The position numbers and the translations under genes were made by a program. This document shows, in pieces, positions 55,839 to 64,000 of a stretch of 64,000 bases of DNA. The DNA is from DATARH01 sp035550515 (lineage in GTDB: Bacteria; Pseudomonadota; Alphaproteobacteria; ATCC43930; CGMCC-115725): the NCBI GenBank assembly GCA_035550515.1, contig DASZOZ010000027.1:1-64000 (forward strand). Reading direction: 5' to 3'. The notes below the pieces were generated by a model. That model was not told the origin of the DNA. It saw only the letters and a program-made list of their open reading frames with translations, and ran no database searches. Position 1 is the first letter of the stretch, and each line of letters opens with the position of its first letter.

Positions 55839-55853
55839 GGCTTCCTCCTCGGT

Positions 55854-57131
55854 TTAATTCAGTCTCGCCTCGACCCAGGCGGCGGCGTCGAGCAGCCGCT
55901 CGTCGGCAAAGCGCGGCCCGACCAGCTGGACGCCGAGCGGCAGGCCCTTCGGCCCGGTGCCGGCCGGCAGCGTCACGCAAGGCGCCCAGGACAGTGTCCA
56001 GATCGCGTTGAACGCCGAGTTGCCGGTCGAACCGAGCCCTTCCGGCGCCTCGCCCGGCGCGCTCGGGGTCAGCAGCACATCGACCTCGGCGAAGAGATCG
56101 TCGAGATGGGCGCGGAACGCCTCGGCGGTCTCCAGCGACTCGACATAGTCGGCAAGCGAGATCCGGCTGCCTGGATCGAGCACGGTATCGAGCAGCACCT
56201 GGCTCACCCGGTCGCGATGCTCCAGGTGCTCATAGGCGTAGTTCTTGGCCGCCTCGTAATAGAAGACACGCTGGTGGTGCCGCGCGATCGCGCGGAAGGG
56301 GGCGGCGAACTCGACCTCGGTCACGCGCGCGCCCGCCGCCGACAGTTTCGCGGCGGCGGCTTCGATCAGCCCCTGCGTCGCGCCGTCGGCGACATCCCAT
56401 AGCGGCGTGCGGCACAGGCCGATGCGCGGCGCGCCGGCGGCCCGGTCGACCGGGTGATGCGGCATCTGGATCAGGGCCGCGCGCAGCAGCGCGATGTCGT
56501 CGAGGCTGCGGCAGATCACGCCGAGCGTGTCGAGGTTCTGGCATTGCAGTTTGATGCCGACGCGGCTGAACTCGCCAAAGCTCGGCTTGTAGCCGATAAC
56601 GCCGCAGAACGCGGCGGGGCGGATCGTCGAGCCGCCGGTCTGCGTGCCGAAGCCGACCGGGACCTGGAAATCGGCGACCGCGGCCGCCGAGCCGCTCGAC
56701 GAGCCGCCGGGAGTGTGCCCGGAATTGTGCGGATGAACCGTCGCGCCGGGGAAGCGGTTGGCGAACTCGGTGGTGACGGTCTTGCCCAGGATCGTGCCGC
56801 CAGCCATCCGGGTCAGCGCCACGCAGGACGCGTCGGCGAAAGGACGGTTGCCGGCATAAATCGGCGAGCCGTGCCCGGTCGGCATGTCGAAGGTATCGAT
56901 CACGTCCTTGACGCCGATCGGCAGCCCGGCGAGCAGCCCGGGCCGGCCGGCGCGATCCGCGGCGCGCGCTTGTGCCAGCGCGTGTTCGGGGTCGAGATGG
57001 ATCCAGGCCTTCACCGCGGCCCGCGCGGCGCTGCGGTCGAGGCAGTCGCGCGTCAGCTGCTCGGCGGTCAGCGCGCCGGAGCGCAGGCGGGCAACGGCCT
57101 CGGCGGCGGAGAGACGGTTGCTGTCGCTCAT
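55854..57131 (-). CDS. Amidase signature enzyme (copy B)
   Basis: A 425-residue amidase-signature hydrolase. The catalytic Lys is in LPIGVKDVIDTFDMPTGHGSP, the cis-Ser in HTPGGSSSGSAAAVADFQ and the Ser nucleophile in GTQTGGSTIRPAAFCGVIGYKPSFG. It hydrolyses an amide; substrate unknown. Start: ATG at 57131, overlapping the stop of the upstream amidase by four bases (ATGA), so translation is coupled. Forms an operon with the amidase at 57128 and the two NIPSNAP genes. Confidence 0.95.
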   Translation of the reverse strand: MSDSNRLSAAEAVARLRSGALTAEQLTRDCLDRSAARAAVKAWIHLDPEHALAQARAADRAGRPGLLAGLPIGVKDVIDTFDMPTGHGSPIYAGNRPFADASCVALTRMAGGTILGKTVTTEFANRFPGATVHPHNSGHTPGGSSSGSAAAVADFQVPVGFGTQTGGSTIRPAAFCGVIGYKPSFGEFSRVGIKLQCQNLDTLGVICRSLDDIALLRAALIQMPHHPVDRAAGAPRIGLCRTPLWDVADGATQGLIEAAAAKLSAAGARVTEVEFAAPFRAIARHHQRVFYYEAAKNYAYEHLEHRDRVSQVLLDTVLDPGSRISLADYVESLETAEAFRAHLDDLFAEVDVLLTPSAPGEAPEGLGSTGNSAFNAIWTLSWAPCVTLPAGTGPKGLPLGVQLVGPRFADERLLDAAAWVEARLN

Positions 57132-58414
57132 GGCCGCGCCCCCAGCTTGCTCTCGACCCAAAGCGCGGTATCGAGCAGTCGCGCATCGGCGTGGCGCTTG
57201 CCGACCAGCTGGATACCGACCGGCAGCCCGTCCGGTCCTGTGCCGGCGGGCAGCGTCAGGCACGGCATGTAGAGCAGGGTCCACAGGCCGTTGAAGATCG
57301 CGTCGCCGGTCGACGCCAAGGTCTTCGGCGCCTGCCCCGGCGCGGGGAGAGTCAGGATCGCGTCGAAACCGCCGGCCCAGTCGGCCGCTGCTGCGCGCAT
57401 CCGATCGGCGTCGCGCCAGGCGGCGCGGAATTCGTCGAGCGTCAGCTTCCGGCCGCCCTCGATGCGGCCGTGACGCAGCGCCGCGCTGAGCTGCGCCTCG
57501 TGCCGGTAGCGCTCCGGCGCGTGGTTGCGCGGGGCCTCGAAATAACTGTGGCGGTTCTGCACCTCGGAGACGTTGCCGCACGCGTTGGGCAGTTCGGCCT
57601 CGACCAGTTCGGCGCCGGCCGCGGCGAGGCGGCGCCCGGCCTCTTCGAGCACGGCCTGACCCTCGGGTTGCGCGCGGTCCCAATGCGGCGTGCGGCACAG
57701 CGCGAGGCGCGGCGCGCGGTCGGGCATTCGCGGCGGTTCATGCGGGATCGCCATCATCGCGGCGCGGAACAACGCGATGTCGGCAACCGAGCGGGCCATG
57801 ATGCCGATCGTATCGAGCGTCTCGGTGTTGGAATGCATGCCGGCCGGGCCGAACAGGCTGAAGCTCGGCTTGAAGCCGACGACCCCGCAATAGGCCGCCG
57901 GGCGGATCACCGAGCCGCCGGTCTGCGTGCCGATCGCCAGCGGCACCATGAAATCGGCAACCGCCGCGGCCGAGCCGCTCGACGAGCCGCCGGGCGAGAA
58001 GCCGGGATTATGCGGGTTCGCGGTCGGACCCGGATGCCGGTTGGCGAACTCGGTGGTGACGGTCTTGCCCAGCAGCACCCCGCCCGCGGCGCGCGGCAGG
58101 GTCGCGGCGCTCGCCGTGAAGCCGGGCCGGCAGCCGGTATAGATCGGCGAGCCGTAGCCGGTCGGCATGTCGGCGGTATCGAAAATATCCTTGATGCCGA
58201 ACGGAATGCCCTTGAGCAGCGAGCGCGACGACGCGGCGCGCGCCGCGGCGAGCGCTTCGTCGCCGGCGATATGCACCCAGGCGCGGATGGTCGGCTCGCG
58301 CTCGCGGATGCGTTCGAGACAGCTTTGCACGACGGCTTCGGCGGTCAGCGTGCCGCCGGTGATCCGGCCGGCCATCTCGACCGCGGTCAGACGATGAGGT
58401 TCGGAATTCGGCAT
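57128..58414 (-). CDS. Amidase signature enzyme (copy A)
   Basis: A 428-residue amidase-signature hydrolase, the first gene of the amidase pair. The catalytic Lys is in IPFGIKDIFDTADMPTGYGSP, the cis-Ser in GFSPGGSSSGSAAAVADF, and the nucleophile in GTQTGGSVIRPAAYCGVVGFKPSF. It is paralogous to the downstream amidase (about half identical). Start: ATG at 58414 (MPNSEPHRL) with AAGGA 8 nt upstream; an ATG at 58423 is almost on the ribosome site. Divergent from the Nudix gene. Confidence 0.95.
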   Translation of the reverse strand: MPNSEPHRLTAVEMAGRITGGTLTAEAVVQSCLERIREREPTIRAWVHIAGDEALAAARAASSRSLLKGIPFGIKDIFDTADMPTGYGSPIYTGCRPGFTASAATLPRAAGGVLLGKTVTTEFANRHPGPTANPHNPGFSPGGSSSGSAAAVADFMVPLAIGTQTGGSVIRPAAYCGVVGFKPSFSLFGPAGMHSNTETLDTIGIMARSVADIALFRAAMMAIPHEPPRMPDRAPRLALCRTPHWDRAQPEGQAVLEEAGRRLAAAGAELVEAELPNACGNVSEVQNRHSYFEAPRNHAPERYRHEAQLSAALRHGRIEGGRKLTLDEFRAAWRDADRMRAAAADWAGGFDAILTLPAPGQAPKTLASTGDAIFNGLWTLLYMPCLTLPAGTGPDGLPVGIQLVGKRHADARLLDTALWVESKLGARP

Positions 58415-58617
58415 TGGGGGCATCCTTACGCCGCGGACGCGCCTATCTCACCACCTTTGTTTTGACCGCGCCATCGACTTCATCGCGGTTCCGGCAGCGC
58501 GCGGCGCAGATGAAAAACCGCCAAGCGCTGAAGACGCCCTATAAATGCGCCAAACTTCGTCTTCATGGAGTCCCCGCTCGGCGGCGAAGCCGTGCTGCGC
58601 CATGTCAAAGAGGGTCG

Positions 58618-59613
58618 ATGCCCGTGTCGTCGGTGATCTCGGTAAAGGGCGTGCTGATCGAGGACGGCCGGGTCGTCCTGCTCGAAAACGAGCGCGGCGA
58701 ATGGGAGCTGCCGGGCGGCCGGCCCGAGCCCGGCGAGGACCCGGCGGCGGCGTTGGTCCGCGAGTTCGCCGAGGAGCTGGGCGCCGACATCATGGTCGGC
58801 GCAATCCTCGATTGCCGGAACTTCGAGGTTCTGCCGGGCCGGCACGTGACGATCGTCAGCTATGTCGTGACCCGCGCCGCGCGCGGCAGTCTGCGGGTCA
58901 GCAACGAGCATCGCCGTTTGGGGTGGTTCGATCTTGGCGCGCTCGATGGCCTGCCGCTGCCCGAGGGCTATCGCCGCTCGATCCGCGCCGCGGCGGCCGA
59001 TCCGGGCTGGCTGACGGTGGCGCGCGAACTGCAGGCATTGGCCCAGACCGGCCTGCACTACACCAAGGACAAATACGACGCCGACCGCTACGCCCGGCTG
59101 CGCACGCTGGCGGCGGAGATGATGGCGGCGCGCAGCGGCGCCGACGCCCGGCACATCGCCGCGCTGTTCGGCCGCGAGCAGGGTTACGCCGCACCGAAAG
59201 TCGCGGTGCGCGGCGGCGTCTTCACCGATGGCCGCATCCTGATGGTGCGCGAGACGACCGACAGTCTGTGGTCGGTGCCGGGCGGCTGGTGCGACGTCAA
59301 CCAGAGTGCCAAGGAATGCATCGAGCGGGAGATTTTCGAGGAGTCCGGCTATACCGCGCACGCCGTCAAGCTGGCGGCGGTGTGGGACCGCAGCCGCCAC
59401 GGGCATCCGCCGCTGCCGTTCTCGGTCTATGTCGCGCATTTCGTCTGCGAGCTGACCGGCGGTGCGCCCAGGCCGAGCATCGAGACCAGCGAGATCGGCT
59501 TCTTCGCCGAGGAGGAACTGCCGCCGCTGTCGCCGGGCCGCATCCGCGAGCATCAGATCCGCCGGCTGTTCGCGCATTGCCGCCGGCCGGACCTGCCGAC
59601 CGAGTTCGATTAG
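58618..59613 (+). CDS. Fused double-Nudix hydrolase
   Basis: A 331-residue protein with two complete Nudix units in one chain. Domain 1 (about 1-125) has the Nudix box GGRPEPGEDPAAALVREFAEELG at 33-55. Then a Nudix_N_2-like helical linker, LAQTGLHYTKDKYDADRYARLRTLAAEM (about 141-168), precedes domain 2 with VPGGWCDVNQSAKECIEREIFEESGY (220-245), whose first box Glu is Gln. The second half alone looks like an ADP-ribose-type hydrolase. Start: ATG at 58618 after AGAGGG; the upstream 68-codon extension is rejected. Substrates unknown, likely nucleoside diphosphate derivatives. Confidence 0.88.
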   Translation: MPVSSVISVKGVLIEDGRVVLLENERGEWELPGGRPEPGEDPAAALVREFAEELGADIMVGAILDCRNFEVLPGRHVTIVSYVVTRAARGSLRVSNEHRRLGWFDLGALDGLPLPEGYRRSIRAAAADPGWLTVARELQALAQTGLHYTKDKYDADRYARLRTLAAEMMAARSGADARHIAALFGREQGYAAPKVAVRGGVFTDGRILMVRETTDSLWSVPGGWCDVNQSAKECIEREIFEESGYTAHAVKLAAVWDRSRHGHPPLPFSVYVAHFVCELTGGAPRPSIETSEIGFFAEEELPPLSPGRIREHQIRRLFAHCRRPDLPTEFD

Positions 59614-59633
59614 GCCGCGGCCGCGTCCCGCGC

Positions 59634-60323
59634 ATGCTCCGGCGCGCCGGCCGCATCTTGTTGTTGGTGATCGGCGGATTCCTGACCGCCTCGGTCGTTC
59701 TCGTCGCGCTGTACCGGGAGGTTCCGCCGCCGGCCACGCCGCTGATGCTGCTGCGGCTGACGGACGGTCACGGGATCGACAAGGATTGGCGGCGGCTCGC
59801 GGCGATATCGCCGCATCTGGTCCATGCGGTGATGGCCGGCGAGGACGCCAAGTTCTGCCAGCATCACGGGTTCGACTGGCCGGCGATACGCGATGCCTGG
59901 CGGCGCTACCGGGCGGGTGCGCGCAAGCTGCGCGGCGCCAGCACGATCTCGATGCAGACGGCGAAGAACGTCTTTCTCTGGCCCGGGCGGGATTGGCTGC
60001 GGAAAGGCTTCGAGGCCTATTTCACGGTGCTCATCGAGCTGGTCTGGGGCAAGGCGCGGATCATCGAAATCTACCTCAACGTCGTGGAATGGGGTCCCGG
60101 CGTCTATGGCGCCCAGGCCGCGGCGGAGTTCTATTTCCATAAATCCGCCGCCGCGCTCGGCCCGGAAGAAGCGGCGCGGCTCGCGGCGATCCTACCGGAT
60201 CCGCTCAAATGGTCGGCGAGCCGGCCCAATCGCGAGGTCATCGAGCGTGCCGCCTTCATCCGGGCGCAGATGCCCGACCTGCCGCTCGACACGCCCGCCT
60301 GCCGCGCCCTTAACGGAAGCTGA
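59634..60323 (+). CDS. mtgA: Monofunctional biosynthetic peptidoglycan transglycosylase
   Basis: A 229-residue GT51 enzyme. One N-terminal membrane anchor (about 7-27) leads to the glycosyltransferase domain. The catalytic Glu70 is in MAGEDAKFCQHHGFDW, and GASTISMQTAKNVFLWPGRDW (about 101-121) is the signature. It polymerises lipid II at the inner membrane without a transpeptidase domain. Start: ATG at 59634. It overlaps the convergent hyuB gene by 14 bp. Confidence 0.95.
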   Translation: MLRRAGRILLLVIGGFLTASVVLVALYREVPPPATPLMLLRLTDGHGIDKDWRRLAAISPHLVHAVMAGEDAKFCQHHGFDWPAIRDAWRRYRAGARKLRGASTISMQTAKNVFLWPGRDWLRKGFEAYFTVLIELVWGKARIIEIYLNVVEWGPGVYGAQAAAEFYFHKSAAALGPEEAARLAAILPDPLKWSASRPNREVIERAAFIRAQMPDLPLDTPACRALNGS

Positions 60324-61974
60324 CCTTGCCGTTCGCGGCATCGGCCGCAGCGGATTCGGCCGCGCGGCGGGCCGGATCGCCGTAGCCGCCGCCCCCGGCG
60401 GTCTCGACGACGACCCGGTCGCCGGGATGCAGCACCGTCGCGATCTTCGACGGGATCACCTCCTCACCGCCGGCGGCGCGGTGGATCACCGAGCGGGCGC
60501 GCGCGCCCTCCCGACCGCCATGGAGGCCCGCGGCCGCGCTGAAATGCCGCTCGCCGCGATGCGAAAAAGATACGTCACCCTCCAGCACCTCGTAATCGCG
60601 GATGAGGCCAAGCCCGCCGCGCCACTCGCCGGCGCCGCCCGAATCCGGGCGCAGCGCGATGCGGCGCAGGCGGATCGGCGCCTCCATTTCCAGCGCCTCG
60701 GCCGGCAGGTTCATGCAATTGGTGGCGTCGGTTTCGATCGCATCGACACCGTCCTGGCCCCGACCGGCGCCGCTGCCGCCGGCGATCAGCTCGCCGACCA
60801 CATAGTTGCGGCCGTCCCGCTTGCCGCCAAAGGCCAATACCAGCAGCTCGCCGGCGGAGGCGGCGGGCGCCTTGCCGGGCATCGCCGGCGCCAGTGCGCC
60901 GACCATGCAGCCGGCGATGCGCTTGATCGTCGAGGTGCGGGCGTTGACCGGCGCCGGCTCCTGCGGGTTGACGATCGTGCCCGGCGGCAGCCTGAGGCCG
61001 ATCGGCCGGAAACAGCCGCCATTGGTCGGGATGTCGGGATCGGTCAGCGCCCGCACCGCCCAGCACGCCGCCGCGAGCGAGCCCGACGGGACGCAATTCA
61101 ACGGACCTTTCACCTGGGCGCTGGTGCCGGTGAAGTCGAACTCGATCGCGCCGTTGCCGACCGTCGCCGCGACCTCGATGCGGATCGGCTTGTCGAGCTC
61201 GATGCCGTCATTGTCGAGGTAGTCGACATAGTGGTAGGTGCCCGGCGGGATGCGCGCCAGCGCGGCCCGCGTCAGCCGCTCGGAACGCGCCAGCAGCTCC
61301 GCGCAGATCGCTGCGAGCCGGTTGTCGCCAAAGCGCTCGGCAAGCTCGGCGAAGCGCCGCGCGCCGATCGTGCAGGCGGCGATCTGGGCGTTGAGATCGC
61401 CCATCACCGTATCGGGAATACGCACGTTCCGGCGCAGCAGCGCGACCAGCGTGTCGTTGTAGACGCCGGCTTCGCGCAGCTTCAGCGGCGGGATGCGCAG
61501 GCCTTCCTGGTAGATTTCGGTCGCGTTGGTCGGCACCGAGCCGGCCGACATGCCGCCGACGTCCTGGTGATGCGTCATGGCCGCGGCGAGCGCGATGGGC
61601 CGGCCGCGATGGACGATCGGCTGCACCACCGCGATGTCGGGCAAGTGCGTGCCGCCGCAATAAGGGTCGTTGAGCACGTAGGTGTCGCCGTCGCGCATCC
61701 GGTCGATCGGGAAGGCCGCGATAATCGCGGCGACTGCCGGGATCAGCGTCGCGAGATGGATCGGGATCGAGCAGCTTTGCGCCAACGTCGTACCGTCGAG
61801 CGCAAAGAGGCTCGCCGAGGCGTCGAGCCCCTCCTTGACGATCGGCGAGAACGAGCTTTTGAGCAGCGTCGCCTGCATCTCGTTGGCGATACCATCGAGC
61901 TTGTAGCGGGTGACGTCGACCGCGATCGGGTCGAGCTCGGGCGCGGTCACGGATCCAGCCTCAATGGCATGCAA
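60310..61974 (-). CDS. hyuB: Hydantoinase B / oxoprolinase-family protein
   Basis: A 554-residue HyuB-type subunit. It has the NDPYCGGTHLPDIAVVQPIVHRGRPIALAAAMTHHQDVGGMSAGSVP signature (about 103-150) and TNCMNLPAEALEMEAPIRLRRIALRPDSGGAGEWRGGLGLIRDYEVLE near the end. With HyuA it makes an ATP-dependent N-methylhydantoinase or 5-oxoprolinase. No hyuA is adjacent; the divergent neighbour at 62196 is unrelated. Start: TTG at 61974 with GAGGAA 5 nt upstream (or GTG at 61950). Confidence 0.9.
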   Translation of the reverse strand: MHAIEAGSVTAPELDPIAVDVTRYKLDGIANEMQATLLKSSFSPIVKEGLDASASLFALDGTTLAQSCSIPIHLATLIPAVAAIIAAFPIDRMRDGDTYVLNDPYCGGTHLPDIAVVQPIVHRGRPIALAAAMTHHQDVGGMSAGSVPTNATEIYQEGLRIPPLKLREAGVYNDTLVALLRRNVRIPDTVMGDLNAQIAACTIGARRFAELAERFGDNRLAAICAELLARSERLTRAALARIPPGTYHYVDYLDNDGIELDKPIRIEVAATVGNGAIEFDFTGTSAQVKGPLNCVPSGSLAAACWAVRALTDPDIPTNGGCFRPIGLRLPPGTIVNPQEPAPVNARTSTIKRIAGCMVGALAPAMPGKAPAASAGELLVLAFGGKRDGRNYVVGELIAGGSGAGRGQDGVDAIETDATNCMNLPAEALEMEAPIRLRRIALRPDSGGAGEWRGGLGLIRDYEVLEGDVSFSHRGERHFSAAAGLHGGREGARARSVIHRAAGGEEVIPSKIATVLHPGDRVVVETAGGGGYGDPARRAAESAAADAANGKVSFR

Positions 61975-62195
61975 TGCATTTCCTCAACCATCTTGCGAAC
62001 ATCTCCGGCCAAGCGGACACGAAATCCGGTCGCGACCGCCCGATAATACAAAAAACAACATGAGGCGATGACCCCGGCCGACGCGGAAATGCCGGTCGTC
62101 CTCCGGGCGGGGCGGCGCAGCCGCGCGGAACCGCGCCGGCCGCTCGCCGTTGGCGGCGTGTCTGTGGCACTCCGCCATCGCAGAAAGGCTCTCCC

Positions 62196-62702
62196 ATGTC
62201 CGATTCGAACCGCCGCAACGGGCTCGCCGTTTCGCTCGCCGGCGCCGCCGCCATCGTCGCGCTGATCGGCACGGCGCCGATCAGCGCCCAGGCGCAAACC
62301 CGCGCGACCCCTGCCCCCAGCCAGGCGGCGCCGGCGCGGTCGGCCGCGACCAGCGCCAAGCAGGGAAACGGCGTCGAACAGCAGATCAGCCAGTTGCATT
62401 CCGAGCTGAAGATCACGCCGGAGCAGGAAGCGAAATGGAACCCGGTCGCGCAGGCGATGCGCGACAACGCCGCCGGCCTGCAAAAGCTGATGGAGCAGAA
62501 GCAGCCGACCAAAACGACCATGACCGCGGTCGAGGACCTCGAGACCAACCAGCAATTTGTCCAAGCGCATCTCGACGGGCTGAAGAACTTCACCGCGGCG
62601 TTCAAGTCGCTCTACGACTCGATGTCCGACCAGCAGAAGAAGAACGCCGACCAGGTCTTCGCCAAGATGAACCGCGCGCCGCAAGGTGCCCGCAACGGGT
62701 AA
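62196..62702 (+). CDS. LTXXQ/Spy-like periplasmic protein
   Basis: A 168-residue protein with a signal peptide (cleavage about AQA-Q, residues 33-34) and an Ala/Pro-rich linker. Helical LTXXQ-like motifs are ITPEQEAKWNPVAQAMRDN and DSMSDQQKKNADQVFAKMN, as in Spy/CpxP periplasmic chaperones. Likely an envelope-stress chaperone or related helical protein. It is divergent from hyuB. Start: ATG at 62196. Confidence 0.8.
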   Translation: MSDSNRRNGLAVSLAGAAAIVALIGTAPISAQAQTRATPAPSQAAPARSAATSAKQGNGVEQQISQLHSELKITPEQEAKWNPVAQAMRDNAAGLQKLMEQKQPTKTTMTAVEDLETNQQFVQAHLDGLKNFTAAFKSLYDSMSDQQKKNADQVFAKMNRAPQGARNG

Positions 62703-62807
62703 CGCCGGCGTCGTCTCGGGAACCGAAGGCCGCTCCGGACTGTCTACTGACGGGATCACGGGGAGCCAAGCCGCATCCGGCCTCTGGAGCGCGGCTGTCA
62801 TCAAGGG

Positions 62808-64000
62808 ATGCCTGCAGCCAGGCTTTATTACGTTCATCCGCTACTTGCCGGATCGGTCGACACTTGGGCGCGGCAGTTGGACCGCGCCGCGGTCATGCGG
62901 TTCGACGCGGTCGCGATCGCGCCACCCTTCGCGACCGGCCGCGCGGGCGACCTCTTCCTGACCGCCGACCATGACCGGCTGGACTGCCGGCTGGGGGCGG
63001 GGGATGCGGCGCCGGCGCTGGCGCGCTTTGCCGCGGATTGCCGCAACCGCCGACTGCTGCCGATGCTCGATGTCGTGGTCGATCGGGTCGCCGTCGAGCA
63101 TGCGGGCAACGGGCTCTCGGCCTGGTATCGCGCCGACCCCGCCGATGAGCTTCCCGACCCGCGACAGCCGCCGCAACGCCCGGACGTGGCCCGGCTGAAA
63201 GCCGACGACTGGGCCGGGGCGGTCGATTGGTGGGCGGGCCGGTTTGCCGATTGGATCGATGCCGGCATCGCCGATTTCCGCTGCATCGCACCGCACCGCG
63301 TGCCGGCGGCATTCTGGCGCGAGCTGATCGCCGCCGTGCGGCAGCTTCACCCCCAGGCCCGCTTTCTGGCGGCGACGCCCGACGGCGCGTGTGCCGAACG
63401 GGAAGCCCTCGCCGGATGCGGGTTCGACCGCGTCGCCGCTTGCGCCCGCGGATGGGACTTCCGGGCCGAGGATTTCCCCGAAACGGTTGACCGGCTCGGG
63501 CACATCGCGCCGGTCATCGCGATGCCCGAGGCACCGTTTGGCCATCGCCTGAGCCGCACGTTCCGCGACACCGGGCGGGCGCGGCGCGCGGCGCGGCGCG
63601 GCTTGGCGCTGGCGACGTCCTACGGCGCCGGCTGGCTGATGCCGATGGGTTTCGAGTTCGGCGCGGCCCGCGCGATGGACGCCGCGCGCGACCGGCCGGA
63701 GGATTTTGCCCGCCTCGTCGCCGAAGCGCCCTTCGACCTGTCCGCGGAGGTCGCCGCAGCGAATGCGCATTGTGCACCGGTGGTCGAGACGGCCGCCTCG
63801 GTGCACAGCCTGTCGCCGCCCGGGGCGCCGGTGGCGGCGCTGCTCGTCACCGGCGGGACAATCGGCGACGCCGACCGCAGGCCGCGGCTCGTGCTCGCCA
63901 ATGCCAGCCTCGACGAGCCGGCCCGGGTGCCGCTCGCTCCGCTGCTGACGGCAAGCGGGCTCGACGGCGCGGTGATCGAAGACGCCGGGATCGAAGACGC
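62808..64000 (+). CDS. GlgE-like GH13 protein, N-terminal part, degenerate active site (continues beyond window)
   Basis: A frame of 397 codons open to the right edge. ARLYYVHPLLAG then RFDAVAIAPPFATGRAGDLFLTADHDRL resembles the start of the GH13 alpha-1,4-glucan:maltose-1-phosphate maltosyltransferase (GlgE) barrel. The catalytic segment IADFRCIAPHRVPAAFW aligns with the usual FRVDNPHTKP: the nucleophile Asp is Ile160 and the next Asn is Ala. The acid Glu (FLAEAF) is replaced in ARFLAAT (185-190). So this part looks catalytically dead, probably an accessory domain ahead of a real catalytic domain beyond 64000. Start: ATG at 62808. Confidence 0.7.
   Translation, partial: MPAARLYYVHPLLAGSVDTWARQLDRAAVMRFDAVAIAPPFATGRAGDLFLTADHDRLDCRLGAGDAAPALARFAADCRNRRLLPMLDVVVDRVAVEHAGNGLSAWYRADPADELPDPRQPPQRPDVARLKADDWAGAVDWWAGRFADWIDAGIADFRCIAPHRVPAAFWRELIAAVRQLHPQARFLAATPDGACAEREALAGCGFDRVAACARGWDFRAEDFPETVDRLGHIAPVIAMPEAPFGHRLSRTFRDTGRARRAARRGLALATSYGAGWLMPMGFEFGAARAMDAARDRPEDFARLVAEAPFDLSAEVAAANAHCAPVVETAASVHSLSPPGAPVAALLVTGGTIGDADRRPRLVLANASLDEPARVPLAPLLTASGLDGAVIEDAGIED

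Noticed and set aside
58414..58617. A 68-codon N-terminal extension of the double-Nudix gene
   Set aside because: No family-like sequence, no ribosome site; the ATG at 58618 fits a standard Nudix N-terminus.

Overview
The window is GC-rich throughout (roughly 65-70% by eye), densely coded, and has almost no mobile DNA. It looks like the chromosome of an alphaproteobacterium. Supporting this are a complete homogentisate route, an EncFtn-type encapsulin pair, a ChrR-like cupin, and a fossil C-terminal tail of the ABC_sub_bind family of the kind scattered through Bradyrhizobium-like genomes. A short inverted repeat built on GTCATSGCCGGGCTTGACCCGG occurs at five gene ends. Placement below class (Hyphomicrobiales or Rhodospirillales) is inference.

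Layout. 1-2.8 kb: a HicA/HicB toxin-antitoxin pair cut by the window edge, then an orphan benzoyl-CoA epoxidase boxB with a hydrolase. 2.9-6.4 kb: an AhpD-like protein and glycogen phosphorylase. 6.4-12.1 kb: a frameshifted DMT exporter, two MFS transporters, a GT9 glycosyltransferase and a DsbA/FrnE-like gene with an in-frame UGA. 11.9-13.8 kb: an LLM flavin oxidoreductase coupled to a threonine dehydratase-like enzyme. 13.8-15.1 kb: encapsulin shell plus encapsulated ferritin. 15.2-17.6 kb: two acyl-CoA dehydrogenases with the ABC_sub_bind fossil between them. 18 kb: tRNA-Leu(GAG) and lipB. 21.3-24.6 kb: the hppD-phhA-hmgA Phe/Tyr operon. 24.9-28.8 kb: a divergent ABC importer (iron-type by similarity). 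30.8-33.9 kb: two aldehyde dehydrogenases, one frameshifted, sharing a palindromic operator. 34-46 kb: mixed metabolic and small envelope genes and a Crp/Fnr regulator. 46-48.6 kb: an ECF-like sigma factor and an MscS channel. 52.5-58.4 kb: protocatechuate 3,4-dioxygenase, a TetR regulator, EthD/NIPSNAP-type small proteins and two coupled amidases. 58.6-64 kb: a double-Nudix protein, MtgA, orphan hyuB, an LTXXQ protein and the start of a GlgE-like protein with a degenerate active site.

The theme is catabolism of aromatic and amino-acid carbon (boxB, pcaGH, hppD/phhA/hmgA, isovaleryl-CoA dehydrogenase, aldehyde dehydrogenases, amidases) with iron handling (non-heme iron dioxygenases, EncFtn nanocompartment, possible iron importer) and glycogen/maltose-phosphate metabolism (glgP, GlgE-like).

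The strongest novelty is at 9872-10489. A thioredoxin-fold DsbA/FrnE-like protein has UGA exactly where the first Cys of its CPWC motif should be, and a bacterial SECIS-like hairpin follows it, so it is most likely a selenoprotein. Ordinary gene calling would begin it after the active site, at the GTG at 9932. Three other genes carry apparent frameshifts: the DMT gene at a G7 run, a 9-bp repeat lesion in an aldehyde dehydrogenase, and a possible G-run slip in a signal peptide. Some of these may be assembly errors.
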